Assembly (NCBI GenBank): GCA_004297825.1
Contig: SCSX01000068.1
Location: forward strand, 92,651 to 156,650
Length of the DNA stretch: 64,000 bases
Origin: Spirochaetota bacterium
Lineage (GTDB): Bacteria; Spirochaetota; UBA4802; UBA5368
Reading direction: 5' to 3'
A program made the position numbers and the translations under genes. Shown one piece after another: positions 7,578-16,336 of this stretch. The notes below the pieces were generated by a model. That model made no database searches. It was given only the letters and a program-made list of their open reading frames with translations, and had not been told where the DNA came from. Each line of letters begins with the position of its first letter. Positions within the stretch are counted from its first letter, which is position 1.

Positions 7578-10500
7578 ATGATCCGTTTAACCGAATACAT
7601 GCTGCAAAGAAGAATGCTCGTAAATCTCATCGCGCTATTGCTCATGCTCGCCGGCATCTTCTGCCTTGTGAGGATCAATCGCGAATCGATACCCGATGTG
7701 AACTTCGATATGGTCAGCATCGTCACCGTGTATCCCGGGGCGTCTCCGGCAGAAGCAGAGGACTTGATCTCTATTCCCATCGAAAAGAAACTCCGAGGCG
7801 TGAGCGGGATTCAAAAGGTCAGGTCCTACAATGTCGAAAACGTATCCTTTCTCGTCATCTTTCTCGAGGACGGGATTAAAGATAAGCGGAAGGCCGTACA
7901 GGATATCAAAGACGCGGTGGGACAGGCGGATAACCTGCCGTCGAATGCCTCGAAACCCCTTGTGAAAGAAATAACCTTCGAGAACACGGAGCTCGTATCC
8001 ATCGCCTTTACCGGAAAGAACGCCGGCGTTCCCTATTCAAGAATCAGGGACCTCGCCGACCGCATGGAGGATATTTTTTATGATATAGACGGAGTCGCCG
8101 AAGTCGAAAAATTGGGATTCTACGACCGCGAATACCTGGTCGAGGTCGATCCGGGTAAACTGGACGAATACCGCATCGGCATGAACACGCTGCTTGCCAC
8201 GCTTAAAATGCGCAACATCGATTTTCCCGGCGGCGCCCTTCGCATAGGGAAAAAGGAATTCGTACTTCGCACCAAAGGGCAGTTCCGGGACGTCGACGAG
8301 ATACGGAATACCGTGATCACGGCGAACGATTCCGGCAACGCGACCAGGATCGGGGACATCGCCACGGTCAGGGATTCGTACAAAGAGGCCGATGCACGCT
8401 TTCGCTTCGACGGCAAAGAGGCGGTGGTTTTCAAATTATGGAAAAAGAGAAGCGCCGATGAGATCGAGCTTTCGGGAAGACTACGAAAAACCATCGGTGA
8501 AAAGTCCCCATCCGGTTATGACGACATCGCGATCTCGTTCTTCGACGACCAGAGCAAGATGACGGAGCGGCGCCTGTCGGCGGTCATCGAGGAGGCCGTG
8601 ATCGGATTCACCATTCTCGGGCTGTTCATGCTCTTCCTGCTGGGGCGGCGGATGTCGCTTATCGTTCTCATGGGGATCCCGGTTACCTTCATGGGTACCT
8701 TCATCTACATGTGGTATTTCGGCATTACGCTCAATATCGTCAGCCTTTTCGGTGTCATCATGGTCCTCGGGATGGTCGTCGATTTCAGCATCGTCATCGC
8801 GGAGAACAGCCATCGCTACATGGAGGAGGGACTCGAGCGTATCGAGGCCGTACGCAAGGGTCTGCACGAGGTATTCTGGCCCGTGACCGTCACCTTCGTC
8901 TGCATCGTCATCGCGTTTCTGCCGCTCCTGCTGGTGTCGGGGATGATCGGCAAATTCGTGAAAGCGATCCCGACGGTGATCATCGTATCGCTGGCCGCCT
9001 CCTGGGCGTTCGCCATGTTTATGCTCCCCGCGTGGCTGAATATGCTCCTGCGCCGTGAGCAGGATTCCGGGAAACCAGGGAATTCCCCGACCCTGCCCAT
9101 GAGAGTGGCCGCTTTCATCTGCGCACTGTTCGGAAAAAAGACGGGCCGGGCCATGTCCGGTCCGGCGGTTACGGCAGATATCAGGGACGAGGACGCCCAC
9201 TTCGAAGCGGGCGGCTTTGGGCATGTGCAGCGAAGGTACAAGATGCTTGTACGCACCGCAGTCGAGCATCGCTATATTACCCTCGGGATACTGCTCGCGC
9301 TTTTTTCCCTTTCGCTCTACCTGATTCCGGTAATCGGATTCAAGTTTATCCCCAAGGGCGGCGAGGAACAGATCCGAATTAATGTCAAGCTGCCGTACGA
9401 AATGAATCTCGAAGCAAACCATGAAGAGATGAAAAAGCTTGAAAAAATAGTTCTTGAGCTTCCCGGGGAGGAGCTCGAATCGCTGTGCGTCACGGTTGGG
9501 GTCGAGAACGTGGACATCATCGATCCCAAGCCGTCGAAAGCGACGTTTAAAAGCACGTTCAACTGTTACCTGACCCCCGAAAAAACCCGCCGGCGCACGG
9601 CGGGCGTCATAAACGAAGGCTTACGGAAAAATATCACCGCGGCGCAGAAGGCCGGGATACTCATGACCGACATGGACGTCCGCACCGAAACCGTGATGAA
9701 ATCGCCGCCGGTGGGGAGACCGGTGAACGTGGAGATACGGGGGGAAGATTTCGAAACCTCAAAAAAAATCGCGGCCGAGTACGTCTCGTACCTCACGACA
9801 ATCGAAGGCGTGCACGATGTGGCGATCGACCTGGAAGAGGGCAAAACGGAATACCGGTATTCCGCCAACGATACGACCGCCGCGTGGACCGGGGTCTCCA
9901 CATATGATATCGCCATGTCGATTCACGCCTCGTTCGCGGGCGCGGTTCCCACGAAGCTGAACCAGAAGGACGAGGAGATCGGGATTCGCGTCAGGTTCAA
10001 TGAAGAGGCGCGAACGAAAATGAAGGGGCTGAGCGACGTCAAAATCGCGAACATGACCGGAGGACTGGTTCCGCTGAACGCCGTGAGTAAGGTACAGGTC
10101 GGGAAATCGTATTCCCAGATCAATCGGCTCAACTACCACCGGCTCATGCAGGTCCAGGCGGACGCGGATGCATCGATACTCACCCCCGTTGAAGTAACCA
10201 GTCTTCTTGAAAAAAAGTTTCCCGACATCGAAAAACGCTATCCGGGTTTTACCGTCCGTTACGGAGGCGAGCAGGAGGACACCGACAAATCTATGGGAGA
10301 GCTCGGCGCGCTGTTTGTCGCCGCGCTCATTGTCATCTTCATCATACTCACGGTGTATATGAATTCGCTGCTCCTCCCGGTCGTCGTCATGAGCGCGATC
10401 CCGTTCGCCCTCGTGGGGGTGGTGTTCGCCCTTGTCACGCACCAGCAGCCCCTGTCGTTCATGAGCACCCTGGGGCTGTTCAGCCTTGCGGGAATTATCG

Positions 10501-10817
10501 TAAGCAACACGCTCATCCTGGTCCAGTTTATCAACAAATTCCGGCAGGAGGGGATGAGCCTTAAAGACGCCATCATCGAGGGCGGGGTGGTCAGATTGAG
10601 GCCCATAGTGCTGACTGCGGGATCAATGGTGCTCGAACTCATTCCGGTGATTTACGGGATAGGCGGAAAAGATTACCTGGTGGCGCCGCTCGCGCTCGCG
10701 TTCGGATACGGCCTGATCTTCGCGACGTTCATTACGCTGATTATCGTTCCTTGTTTTTATCATATCGCCGAGGATCTTACAAAATCGTTTCGGCGGCTGT
10801 TCACACTATTCGGATAA
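7578..10817 (+). CDS. RND-family efflux permease (AcrB/HAE1-like)
   Basis: This 1079-residue inner-membrane transporter has the duplicated RND plan: TM1 near residues 14-34, a large periplasmic loop, TM2-6 near 340-490, TM7 near 570-590, a second loop, and TM8-12 in the last ~190 residues. The N-terminal porter domain begins with RINRESIPDVNFDMVSIVTV (33-52), typical of HAE1-type drug exporters. TM4 reads VVDFSIVIAEN (400-410): Asp402 of the proton relay is present, but the second Asp of the usual pair is Phe403. A cytoplasmic insertion (about 500-560) lies between the halves. Start chosen at ATG 7578, seven bases after AAGGAGG; an upstream TTG at 7557 is in frame. No membrane-fusion protein gene is adjacent; a TolC-type gene follows. 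Confidence 0.9.
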   Translation: MIRLTEYMLQRRMLVNLIALLLMLAGIFCLVRINRESIPDVNFDMVSIVTVYPGASPAEAEDLISIPIEKKLRGVSGIQKVRSYNVENVSFLVIFLEDGIKDKRKAVQDIKDAVGQADNLPSNASKPLVKEITFENTELVSIAFTGKNAGVPYSRIRDLADRMEDIFYDIDGVAEVEKLGFYDREYLVEVDPGKLDEYRIGMNTLLATLKMRNIDFPGGALRIGKKEFVLRTKGQFRDVDEIRNTVITANDSGNATRIGDIATVRDSYKEADARFRFDGKEAVVFKLWKKRSADEIELSGRLRKTIGEKSPSGYDDIAISFFDDQSKMTERRLSAVIEEAVIGFTILGLFMLFLLGRRMSLIVLMGIPVTFMGTFIYMWYFGITLNIVSLFGVIMVLGMVVDFSIVIAENSHRYMEEGLERIEAVRKGLHEVFWPVTVTFVCIVIAFLPLLLVSGMIGKFVKAIPTVIIVSLAASWAFAMFMLPAWLNMLLRREQDSGKPGNSPTLPMRVAAFICALFGKKTGRAMSGPAVTADIRDEDAHFEAGGFGHVQRRYKMLVRTAVEHRYITLGILLALFSLSLYLIPVIGFKFIPKGGEEQIRINVKLPYEMNLEANHEEMKKLEKIVLELPGEELESLCVTVGVENVDIIDPKPSKATFKSTFNCYLTPEKTRRRTAGVINEGLRKNITAAQKAGILMTDMDVRTETVMKSPPVGRPVNVEIRGEDFETSKKIAAEYVSYLTTIEGVHDVAIDLEEGKTEYRYSANDTTAAWTGVSTYDIAMSIHASFAGAVPTKLNQKDEEIGIRVRFNEEARTKMKGLSDVKIANMTGGLVPLNAVSKVQVGKSYSQINRLNYHRLMQVQADADASILTPVEVTSLLEKKFPDIEKRYPGFTVRYGGEQEDTDKSMGELGALFVAALIVIFIILTVYMNSLLLPVVVMSAIPFALVGVVFALVTHQQPLSFMSTLGLFSLAGIIVSNTLILVQFINKFRQEGMSLKDAIIEGGVVRLRPIVLTAGSMVLELIPVIYGIGGKDYLVAPLALAFGYGLIFATFITLIIVPCFYHIAEDLTKSFRRLFTLFG

Positions 10818-10903
10818 GGTAATCGAGGGGCGGTCGGCATGGGTATGGAAAAATGGAAATTATTTCAAAATGTCTGCAATTAATGATCTCCGGAGGAGTC
10901 GTT

Positions 10904-10972
10904 ATGACCATGGGAAATGATTTAACGGATCAGGTATGGATTTTAAACTCCACCCAGGAGCATTGTAAATGA
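10904..10972 (+). CDS. 22-codon leader ORF translationally coupled to the TolC gene
   Basis: ATG at 10904 has a very strong Shine-Dalgarno sequence (CGGAGGAG) six bases upstream. It opens a 22-codon frame whose TGA stop (10970-10972) overlaps the ATG of the TolC-family gene in an ATGA junction. The peptide begins MTMGNDLTDQ and ends in HCK; it has no recognisable domain. The arrangement suggests a leader peptide or coupling cistron that sets translation of the channel gene. It might also be a relic of a longer coding sequence lost from the space where an adaptor gene is often found. It is too short to prove from sequence alone. Confidence 0.45.
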   Translation: MTMGNDLTDQVWILNSTQEHCK

Positions 10973-12507
10973 AAAACAGGATTGCACTAAGCTTTGTCGT
11001 GTATGGGATATTCGTGGCGTCCGTTATCGGGAGCGCCGCCGCGCAGGATTCCCCAGATACCAGTCCGGACGCGGACCGCCCGCTCGAACTATCGGCACAC
11101 AAGGCGATCGAACTGGTGCTCAGGAATAATCTGACCCTGCAGTCCGCGAAGTACGATATCGCGATGAGCGATACGGCCTACCAGGCGTTCCAGAAAAAGT
11201 TTTCTCCGTTCGTCAACCTGCAGACGGGCTACGTGAAGCAGGAGAATCCCCCGACCGCGTTGTCGGAAATTACCGGCACGAAGTATCATGAATATGACGC
11301 AACGGTTGCGATATCGAAAATCTTCACAACGGGGACCAATGTCTCCCTTGGGGCGCGCGAAATGTATTACGATGCGAACGACAAGCAGTTCCTGCCGGGC
11401 ACCCCGGCCGATCCGGCGTTCCATAAGCCTTCACTGTTTTTTAATATCCAGCAGGAATTGTTAAAGAATTCATTCGGTTCGTCTGATCGGGCGTATAACA
11501 AAATATTCAGCAATTATTCGACCATGCAGAGGACCGCTATATTGAACAATCTTTCCGGACTGGTGGCCGGGGCACTGATCGATTACTGGACCATCACCGT
11601 CCGGAAGTCGTCGGTGGAAAATGCGAAGCTGGAGCTCGAATCAAAAAAGCAGGTGAGGAACATCATTGCGCGCAACGTGGACTTCGGGTTGATGGAATCG
11701 TACGACCTGAATCAATTCAATGCCCTCGTCGCCGGCGCCGAAACGCAGTTGGAGCTTGCGGAACAGGGCTATCGCGATGCGCTCAGGAATTTTCTCAGGA
11801 CGGTTGATATGCCGTCGGAAACCGAGATCAAGGGCGTATTGGATCTCCAGGAAACCCTTCCCGAGATGGAACCATCGGCCGCGCTGAAGGCCGGGTTCGC
11901 CAAGAGGACGGATTACCGGAACGCCATCATGGATCTTGAAAACAGGAAAATGGAGCTCGGGATACAGGAGGACAATTCCCTCCCGTCGCTCACCCTGAGC
12001 CTGGGGGGAAACCTGAACGGACAGGATGCCTCGCTTCCCGATGCCCTGAGGGGAACGGCCACGACCGATTACACCGGCTGGAACATACGCCTCATGGCGA
12101 CGTACCCGCTGGACGATACCGAAAACCAGGCGCTCCGGAGGAACGCGGTGATGAAGCTCAGACAGGCGGAGCTGGGCGTGAAGCGGCTCAAAAAGGAAAT
12201 AAACGATGATATTTACAGCAAGCTTGAGCACGTGAAGACCCAGCATGTCATGCTCTCCAAGAGCAAGACGTCGCGCACCGAAGCGGAGCTGTATTACCAG
12301 AAGATACTGATCCGGTTCGGCCAGGGAAAGGCGTCCACCGTGGCCATGCAGAATGCGCTGGATGCGATGATCCGTTCGCGCCAGATGGAACTCGAATCGC
12401 TGGTATGGTTTAACGTGGCGCTGCTGCAGTTGGATCTTTCGAAAAATGAGGTTTTTGATAAGTACGGAGTTGATGTTGAACATTACCTGATTAAAATCGC
12501 CGATTAA
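10969..12507 (+). CDS. TolC-family outer-membrane efflux channel
   Basis: This 512-residue protein has an N-terminal signal peptide (hydrophobic to about residue 22, Ala-Ala-Ala-Gln cleavage region). It contains the duplicated long alpha-helical hairpins of outer-membrane efflux proteins, with LSAHKAIELVLRNNLTLQSA (about 40-59) opening the first repeat. Alternating heptad-rich coil segments and beta-strand stretches (for example SLTLSLGGNL) follow the TolC fold of channel plus tunnel. It has an AGGAG ribosome site inside the overlapping 22-codon leader ORF. It should form the outer-membrane duct for the RND permease encoded just upstream; the usual periplasmic adaptor is not encoded between them. 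Confidence 0.85.
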   Translation: MKNRIALSFVVYGIFVASVIGSAAAQDSPDTSPDADRPLELSAHKAIELVLRNNLTLQSAKYDIAMSDTAYQAFQKKFSPFVNLQTGYVKQENPPTALSEITGTKYHEYDATVAISKIFTTGTNVSLGAREMYYDANDKQFLPGTPADPAFHKPSLFFNIQQELLKNSFGSSDRAYNKIFSNYSTMQRTAILNNLSGLVAGALIDYWTITVRKSSVENAKLELESKKQVRNIIARNVDFGLMESYDLNQFNALVAGAETQLELAEQGYRDALRNFLRTVDMPSETEIKGVLDLQETLPEMEPSAALKAGFAKRTDYRNAIMDLENRKMELGIQEDNSLPSLTLSLGGNLNGQDASLPDALRGTATTDYTGWNIRLMATYPLDDTENQALRRNAVMKLRQAELGVKRLKKEINDDIYSKLEHVKTQHVMLSKSKTSRTEAELYYQKILIRFGQGKASTVAMQNALDAMIRSRQMELESLVWFNVALLQLDLSKNEVFDKYGVDVEHYLIKIAD

Positions 12508-12544
12508 ATGCGCACATTCCGAAAAAAATCCAAGAGGGGGAGCG

Positions 12545-13231
12545 ATGATAATAGCGGTTTTTGGATCAACGGGCACGACCGGTAGGGAATTAATCACCCA
12601 GGCACTGGAGAGGGGACACCACATCAGGGCTTTTGCGCGCACCCCCGGAAAACTGAGCGACCTTCGGCATGAAGGACTGGAAATCATACCCGGTGAATTA
12701 AGCGATCGCGAATCTATAGTGAGAACGATAATAAACACGGATGCCGTCATCAGCCTGCTTGGACCGCGCGACAACAGCAGGGATCGTTCATTGAGTAACG
12801 GTATGCAATTCATCGTGGATGCGATGACACGGGCGGGAAATCGACGAATTGTGTCCATCTCAACGGCCAGTGTTCGTGATGATCAGGATCAATTCGACAT
12901 GCCATATTTTTTGCTGGTCGGCATCGTTAAACACGCGTTCAATCATGCATACGGAGAAATCATCGCCATGTCGGACATCATTCGATCCTCCGGCCTGGAC
13001 TGGACCCTTGTTCGTGTCGGATTGTTGAACAATGAGCAGATGAAACAAATAAAAGTAGGATACCATGGCAAGCGCAGCATCATGATTCCCATTTTCAGGT
13101 CGATCAGGACGGGATTCTACGGTCACCATCAGGTCGGAATCCAGGTTTCCAGAGTGAGCGTCGCAAAATTCATTTTGGATCAAATCACTTCGAAGAAATA
13201 TCTCAGGCAGGCGCCGGCGATCAGCGATTAG
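12545..13231 (+). CDS. NAD(P)H-binding Rossmann-fold protein (atypical SDR / NmrA-like)
   Basis: This 228-residue soluble protein starts directly with the dinucleotide-binding strand and glycine motif VFGSTGTTGRELI (about residues 5-17), followed by a basic AFARTP segment (about 29-34) that favours NADP(H). The mid-protein RIVSISTASV strand is typical of the extended/atypical SDR fold used by BLVRB- and NmrA-like proteins. The classical SDR catalytic Tyr-x-x-x-Lys is not evident, so it may be a redox sensor or flavin/quinone-type reductase. The start ATG lies four bases after GAGGGGGAG. It follows the TolC gene by 37 bp and may belong to the pump transcript. Its base composition is a little more AT-rich than its neighbours. 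Confidence 0.75.
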   Translation: MIIAVFGSTGTTGRELITQALERGHHIRAFARTPGKLSDLRHEGLEIIPGELSDRESIVRTIINTDAVISLLGPRDNSRDRSLSNGMQFIVDAMTRAGNRRIVSISTASVRDDQDQFDMPYFLLVGIVKHAFNHAYGEIIAMSDIIRSSGLDWTLVRVGLLNNEQMKQIKVGYHGKRSIMIPIFRSIRTGFYGHHQVGIQVSRVSVAKFILDQITSKKYLRQAPAISD

Positions 13232-13315
13232 CTGAAGCATTCCATGTCGCCGGCGATTTTTGCAACTCGAATACACACCCCCGCAAGGGCGAAACAAACC
13301 CCCTTGTCCCGGTCA

Positions 13316-13912
13316 TCAGCCCTCGCGATGATGGCTTCGCGCCTGTTCCATCACGCACGCGATGAACTCCGTCTTCCCGTCCGTATAGGCAGCCCTGTCG
13401 TTCGGAAATTTTTCCGCGAGGCGGAGCTTGAGTTCGCCGTATTCCCTCGCAACGTCGGGGTGTCCGATAAGCCAGTCCCTGAAGAGCAGCCGCTCCCAGT
13501 GTTCAAAGTGCTCCCCGACCACGTGGAGGTGATGCGTGCGTACGCCGTCACGGTTTCTTTTAATGAACCACGCGTAGAAGGGCCCGCCGTCGTCGCCATG
13601 CGTCGGCCTCCAGAGATACTCGTATCCCCTTCCCTCCAGGATGGGAACGATTACACGCGCCGCTTCCTCGAGGTCCCATACGCCCGCAAGCATGTCTATC
13701 ACCGGCTTCGCCGGGAGCCCCGGCACCGCGGTGCTGCCGAAATGCTCGATCCGCGTGAAGGTGCCGGGGGGGACACACGAGAGGAGACCCTTTTTCTCCC
13801 GTGCAAATTGCCCGGGCCACGCGGGATTCCACGGGACGATGTCGACGTCCTCGCGCACGAGCCGCGCGATTTTTTCTTCATGCGTCTCTACGCGATGCGC
13901 GCGGGCCGTCAA
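13316..13912 (-). CDS. GrpB family protein (UPF0157, nucleotidyltransferase fold)
   Basis: This 198-residue soluble protein matches the GrpB/UPF0157 family: IVPWNPAWPGQFAREK (about residues 25-40), the conserved IEHFGSTAVPGLPAKPVIDM motif (about 54-73), and H-x-H with LLFRDWLIGHPDVAREY (about 128-150). The GS-x-x-x-x-x-x-x-x-K-P-x-x-D pattern resembles nucleotidyltransferase active sites, which is why the family is grouped there; its biochemical role is not settled. The chosen start at 13912 is a TTG, and no better in-frame start is obvious, so the first ~15 residues are uncertain. It is monocistronic and convergent with the NAD(P)-binding gene. The 270-bp gap to 14183 shows nothing I can support beyond an AT-rich stretch. 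Confidence 0.85.
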   Translation of the reverse strand: MTARAHRVETHEEKIARLVREDVDIVPWNPAWPGQFAREKKGLLSCVPPGTFTRIEHFGSTAVPGLPAKPVIDMLAGVWDLEEAARVIVPILEGRGYEYLWRPTHGDDGGPFYAWFIKRNRDGVRTHHLHVVGEHFEHWERLLFRDWLIGHPDVAREYGELKLRLAEKFPNDRAAYTDGKTEFIACVMEQARSHHREG

Positions 13913-14182
13913 TGCATTACCCCGTGCGAAGCCAGGACCGGTTTCATTTCCTGCACCATGATTCTTTCACCGTAATCTCCCGGGAAGATAACTGCACGTG
14001 CGAATTCCCGGGTAAACAAAAAAAATAATTTTCAATTTAAGCCCCGATGTGTAGGGTAATTCAAAGACGGGATCATCGGCCGCACGCCTATCGGCGCGGA
14101 AGCGCGGGTTGCCCGGACGACAGACCTGTACTCGCCCCGCCCGCCCGGCGCGCGGGCATGCTGTAATTATTCGGAGGTCCCC

Positions 14183-15211
14183 ATGATCAAGCGCATACTG
14201 GTCGCGACCGCTGTTCTACTGACCCTGGTTGCCGTAATCGTCTTCTTTCTGGGCACTCACTGGCAGCGGACCGAATTCGGGAAGCTCGATTTCAAGGCCG
14301 CGATTCTGCTGAAGATGCGCAGCGCCCTCCAGGAAAAGGCGGCCCCCAAGGTCGCCCGGTTGCGCGCCGACGAGGCCTCCCGCGGCAAGTCGCTTCAGGA
14401 GCATCCCATGGCCGTGGCGCGGATAAGGGACATGGAAATGCCCGGGGGAGCGGGCGCGATCCCCCTGCGCGTCTACACACCTTCCGGAAACGCCCCTTTC
14501 CCCATCCTCCTCTTCTTCCACGGCGGCGGCTGGGTGATGGGCGACCTCGACTCGGCCGATTCGGCATGCCGCTTCCTTGCGAACACGGTTCTGTGTGTCG
14601 TGGTGTCGGTGGACTACCGTCTCGCGCCGGAGCACCCCTTCCCCGCGGCGATCGACGACTGCTACGCGGCGCTCGTATGGGTCCATGCGAACGGGAAAAC
14701 GCTTGACGGCGATCCCGGGCGTATCGGCGTCGCGGGAATGAGTGCGGGGGCAAACCTCGCGGCCGCGGCGGCGCTCATGGCGCGCGACAAGGCCGGCCCC
14801 CGCATCTCGTGCCAGGCCCTCGCATACCCGGCGGTGAACCTGTCGGCCCTCGACACACCCTCGTTCCGCCACTTCGCGGAGGGTTACGGGCTCACCAGCG
14901 AGATGGTCGATTTTTTCATCCGGTGCTATCTCTTCGACGAGACCGCCGGCAAAAACCCGTACGCGTCTCCCCTCCTGGCCGGGAATTTTTCCAAGCTGCC
15001 TCCCGCCATCGTCATAACCGCGGGATTCGACGTGCTGCACGACGAGGGCCGCGAGTACGCGGAGCGCCTGAACGCGGCCGGCGTGAATACCGTGTATTCG
15101 GATTATCCGACGATGATCCACGGATTCCTGAACATGGGGAAGGTATTCCCCGAGGCGAACGCGGCGCTTTCGGAAATAGCCGCGTTCGCGGCGCGAACCC
15201 TGCGGGACTGA
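14183..15211 (+). CDS. Alpha/beta hydrolase fold-3 esterase (hormone-sensitive-lipase family)
   Basis: This 342-residue esterase/lipase has an N-terminal membrane anchor or uncleaved signal (residues 5-24). Oxyanion-hole motif HGGGW is at 113-117, the nucleophile elbow is GMSAG with Ser187, the catalytic Asp is in FDVLHDEG (Asp283 or Asp287), and the His is His313 in MIHGF. YRLAPEHPFPAAIDD (145-159) is the standard segment of this family. The family elbow is normally GDSAG; here the Asp is Met186. The ATG follows GGAGG. It should hydrolyse short- to medium-chain esters at the outer face of the inner membrane. A very strong hairpin terminator follows. Confidence 0.88.
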   Translation: MIKRILVATAVLLTLVAVIVFFLGTHWQRTEFGKLDFKAAILLKMRSALQEKAAPKVARLRADEASRGKSLQEHPMAVARIRDMEMPGGAGAIPLRVYTPSGNAPFPILLFFHGGGWVMGDLDSADSACRFLANTVLCVVVSVDYRLAPEHPFPAAIDDCYAALVWVHANGKTLDGDPGRIGVAGMSAGANLAAAAALMARDKAGPRISCQALAYPAVNLSALDTPSFRHFAEGYGLTSEMVDFFIRCYLFDETAGKNPYASPLLAGNFSKLPPAIVITAGFDVLHDEGREYAERLNAAGVNTVYSDYPTMIHGFLNMGKVFPEANAALSEIAAFAARTLRD

Positions 15212-15256
15212 TACGCGCCGCCGGGAGAAATTCAAGGGAGCGCGCCTTTCCCAGGG

Positions 15257-15287
15257 CGACAGCGTGCTTTTTTTCTCGACGCTGTCG
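15257..15287. terminator. Hairpin downstream of the esterase gene
   Basis: A stem CGACAGCGT / ACGCTGTCG encloses a T-rich 13-base loop (GCTTTTTTTCTCG). It lies 46 bp after the esterase stop and 7 bp before a second, much stronger hairpin. It may be a first terminator or a folded 3' end. Confidence 0.4.
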
Positions 15288-15293
15288 GGGGGA

Positions 15294-15341
15294 TAAGGCG
15301 CGCGGGGGGCCGATGCGCGTATCGGCCCCCCGCGCGCCTTA
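15294..15341. terminator. Very stable 21-bp stem-loop, probable bidirectional terminator
   Basis: A perfect 21-bp inverted repeat (15294-15314 with 15321-15341) has a 6-base GCGCGT loop and an extremely GC-rich stem (GGCGCGCGGGGGGCC). TATATTTCC follows on the plus side. It sits between the convergent esterase (plus) and beta-barrel-like gene (minus) and would serve both. The rest of the 15212-15453 gap holds no gene. Confidence 0.7.
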
Positions 15342-15453
15342 TATATTTCCGAAATTGAATTGAAAATATGCGGCCATGCGATTGCCGTTCACCATCGGAA
15401 GGAAAAGCCATGGGTTAACCGATCCGCGGCGAGAACGACGCCCCCGCGCTCCG

Positions 15454-16176
15454 CTAGAAGTTCACCCCGATCGAGGTGAGGATGGTCACCGGGGTGAAGA
15501 TGTCGTCCAGGAAATCCTTTTGCGGCTGCTCCTGTGAGCGCACGTCCACCCGCCCCTCGAGTATCGTCCAGTGGATTCGCTCCCACAACCTGAACAGCCT
15601 GAGGGCGACAAGCGGCCGCAGGTTTACGCCCCTCCCGCCGGGGGCCCAGTTCCCCGTGCGACTCCCGAACGGCCCGTGGAGGTACAGGTCCCCCGATATT
15701 CCCGCACCGATATCGATCCCGATAGGAGCCGGCCGCGCGGCGCCGTCGCCGACGCGCCACGATTCCGCCACGAACTGGCCTCCGTAGCGAAACACCGCGC
15801 TGAACACGAGCGCGCGGAAATCGTTGTTGTATACCGGGTCCCGGGTATTATTCGCATCGCGGTACATCTCATACGCGCCGCCCCCGAAACCGAGGCTGAG
15901 CGTGACGACGGTGTAATCGTCTCCCGCGCGCCAGAAACGCCGCTCGAACATGAATCCCAGCTCATACAGGTACCCGCCCGATTTCTTTCCGGAATACTCC
16001 GCAGCCCGGCTTTCATCCGGGGCAGCGCCGGCCCCCTCGCCTATGAGCCCGGCACCGGCGATGATCCCCGCCGTCATGCGGGGTTTCGGTAGCACAAGCT
16101 CCTGGGCGAACAGTGACCCGCACAGTGACGCAAGGATTATCGCTGCGATCGCCGCCTTGAGTACAGATTCATGCAT
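15454..16176 (-). CDS. Exported protein, probable outer-membrane beta-barrel, unknown function
   Basis: This 240-residue protein has a clear signal peptide (residues 1-23, ending SLFAQ). The mature part has alternating aromatic/glycine strands (for example YTVVTLSLGFGGGAYEMY and RALVFSAVFRYGGQFVA), and the chain ends in Asn-Phe, the terminal aromatic expected of outer-membrane barrels recognised by BamA. The start ATG 16176 has GGAGG five bases upstream; a longer in-frame start at 16221 would spoil the signal peptide. It stands 160 bp downstream of the caspase-like lipoprotein gene on the same strand and could be transcribed with it. No named family recognised. Confidence 0.6.
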   Translation of the reverse strand: MHESVLKAAIAAIILASLCGSLFAQELVLPKPRMTAGIIAGAGLIGEGAGAAPDESRAAEYSGKKSGGYLYELGFMFERRFWRAGDDYTVVTLSLGFGGGAYEMYRDANNTRDPVYNNDFRALVFSAVFRYGGQFVAESWRVGDGAARPAPIGIDIGAGISGDLYLHGPFGSRTGNWAPGGRGVNLRPLVALRLFRLWERIHWTILEGRVDVRSQEQPQKDFLDDIFTPVTILTSIGVNF

Positions 16177-16336
16177 CCTGGCCTCCAGTATGGGGAATGG
16201 CGGGCAGTAGAGCACGTGCATCTCTCACGATCAAGATTTTTTTGACAGATGAAGACAGGTGGGTCACGTTCGACTACGGCCGGCAGGGAGGAACGTTCGC
16301 CATGGTAGAAGCGTCGATGCGCTCACAGGCGGCGTA

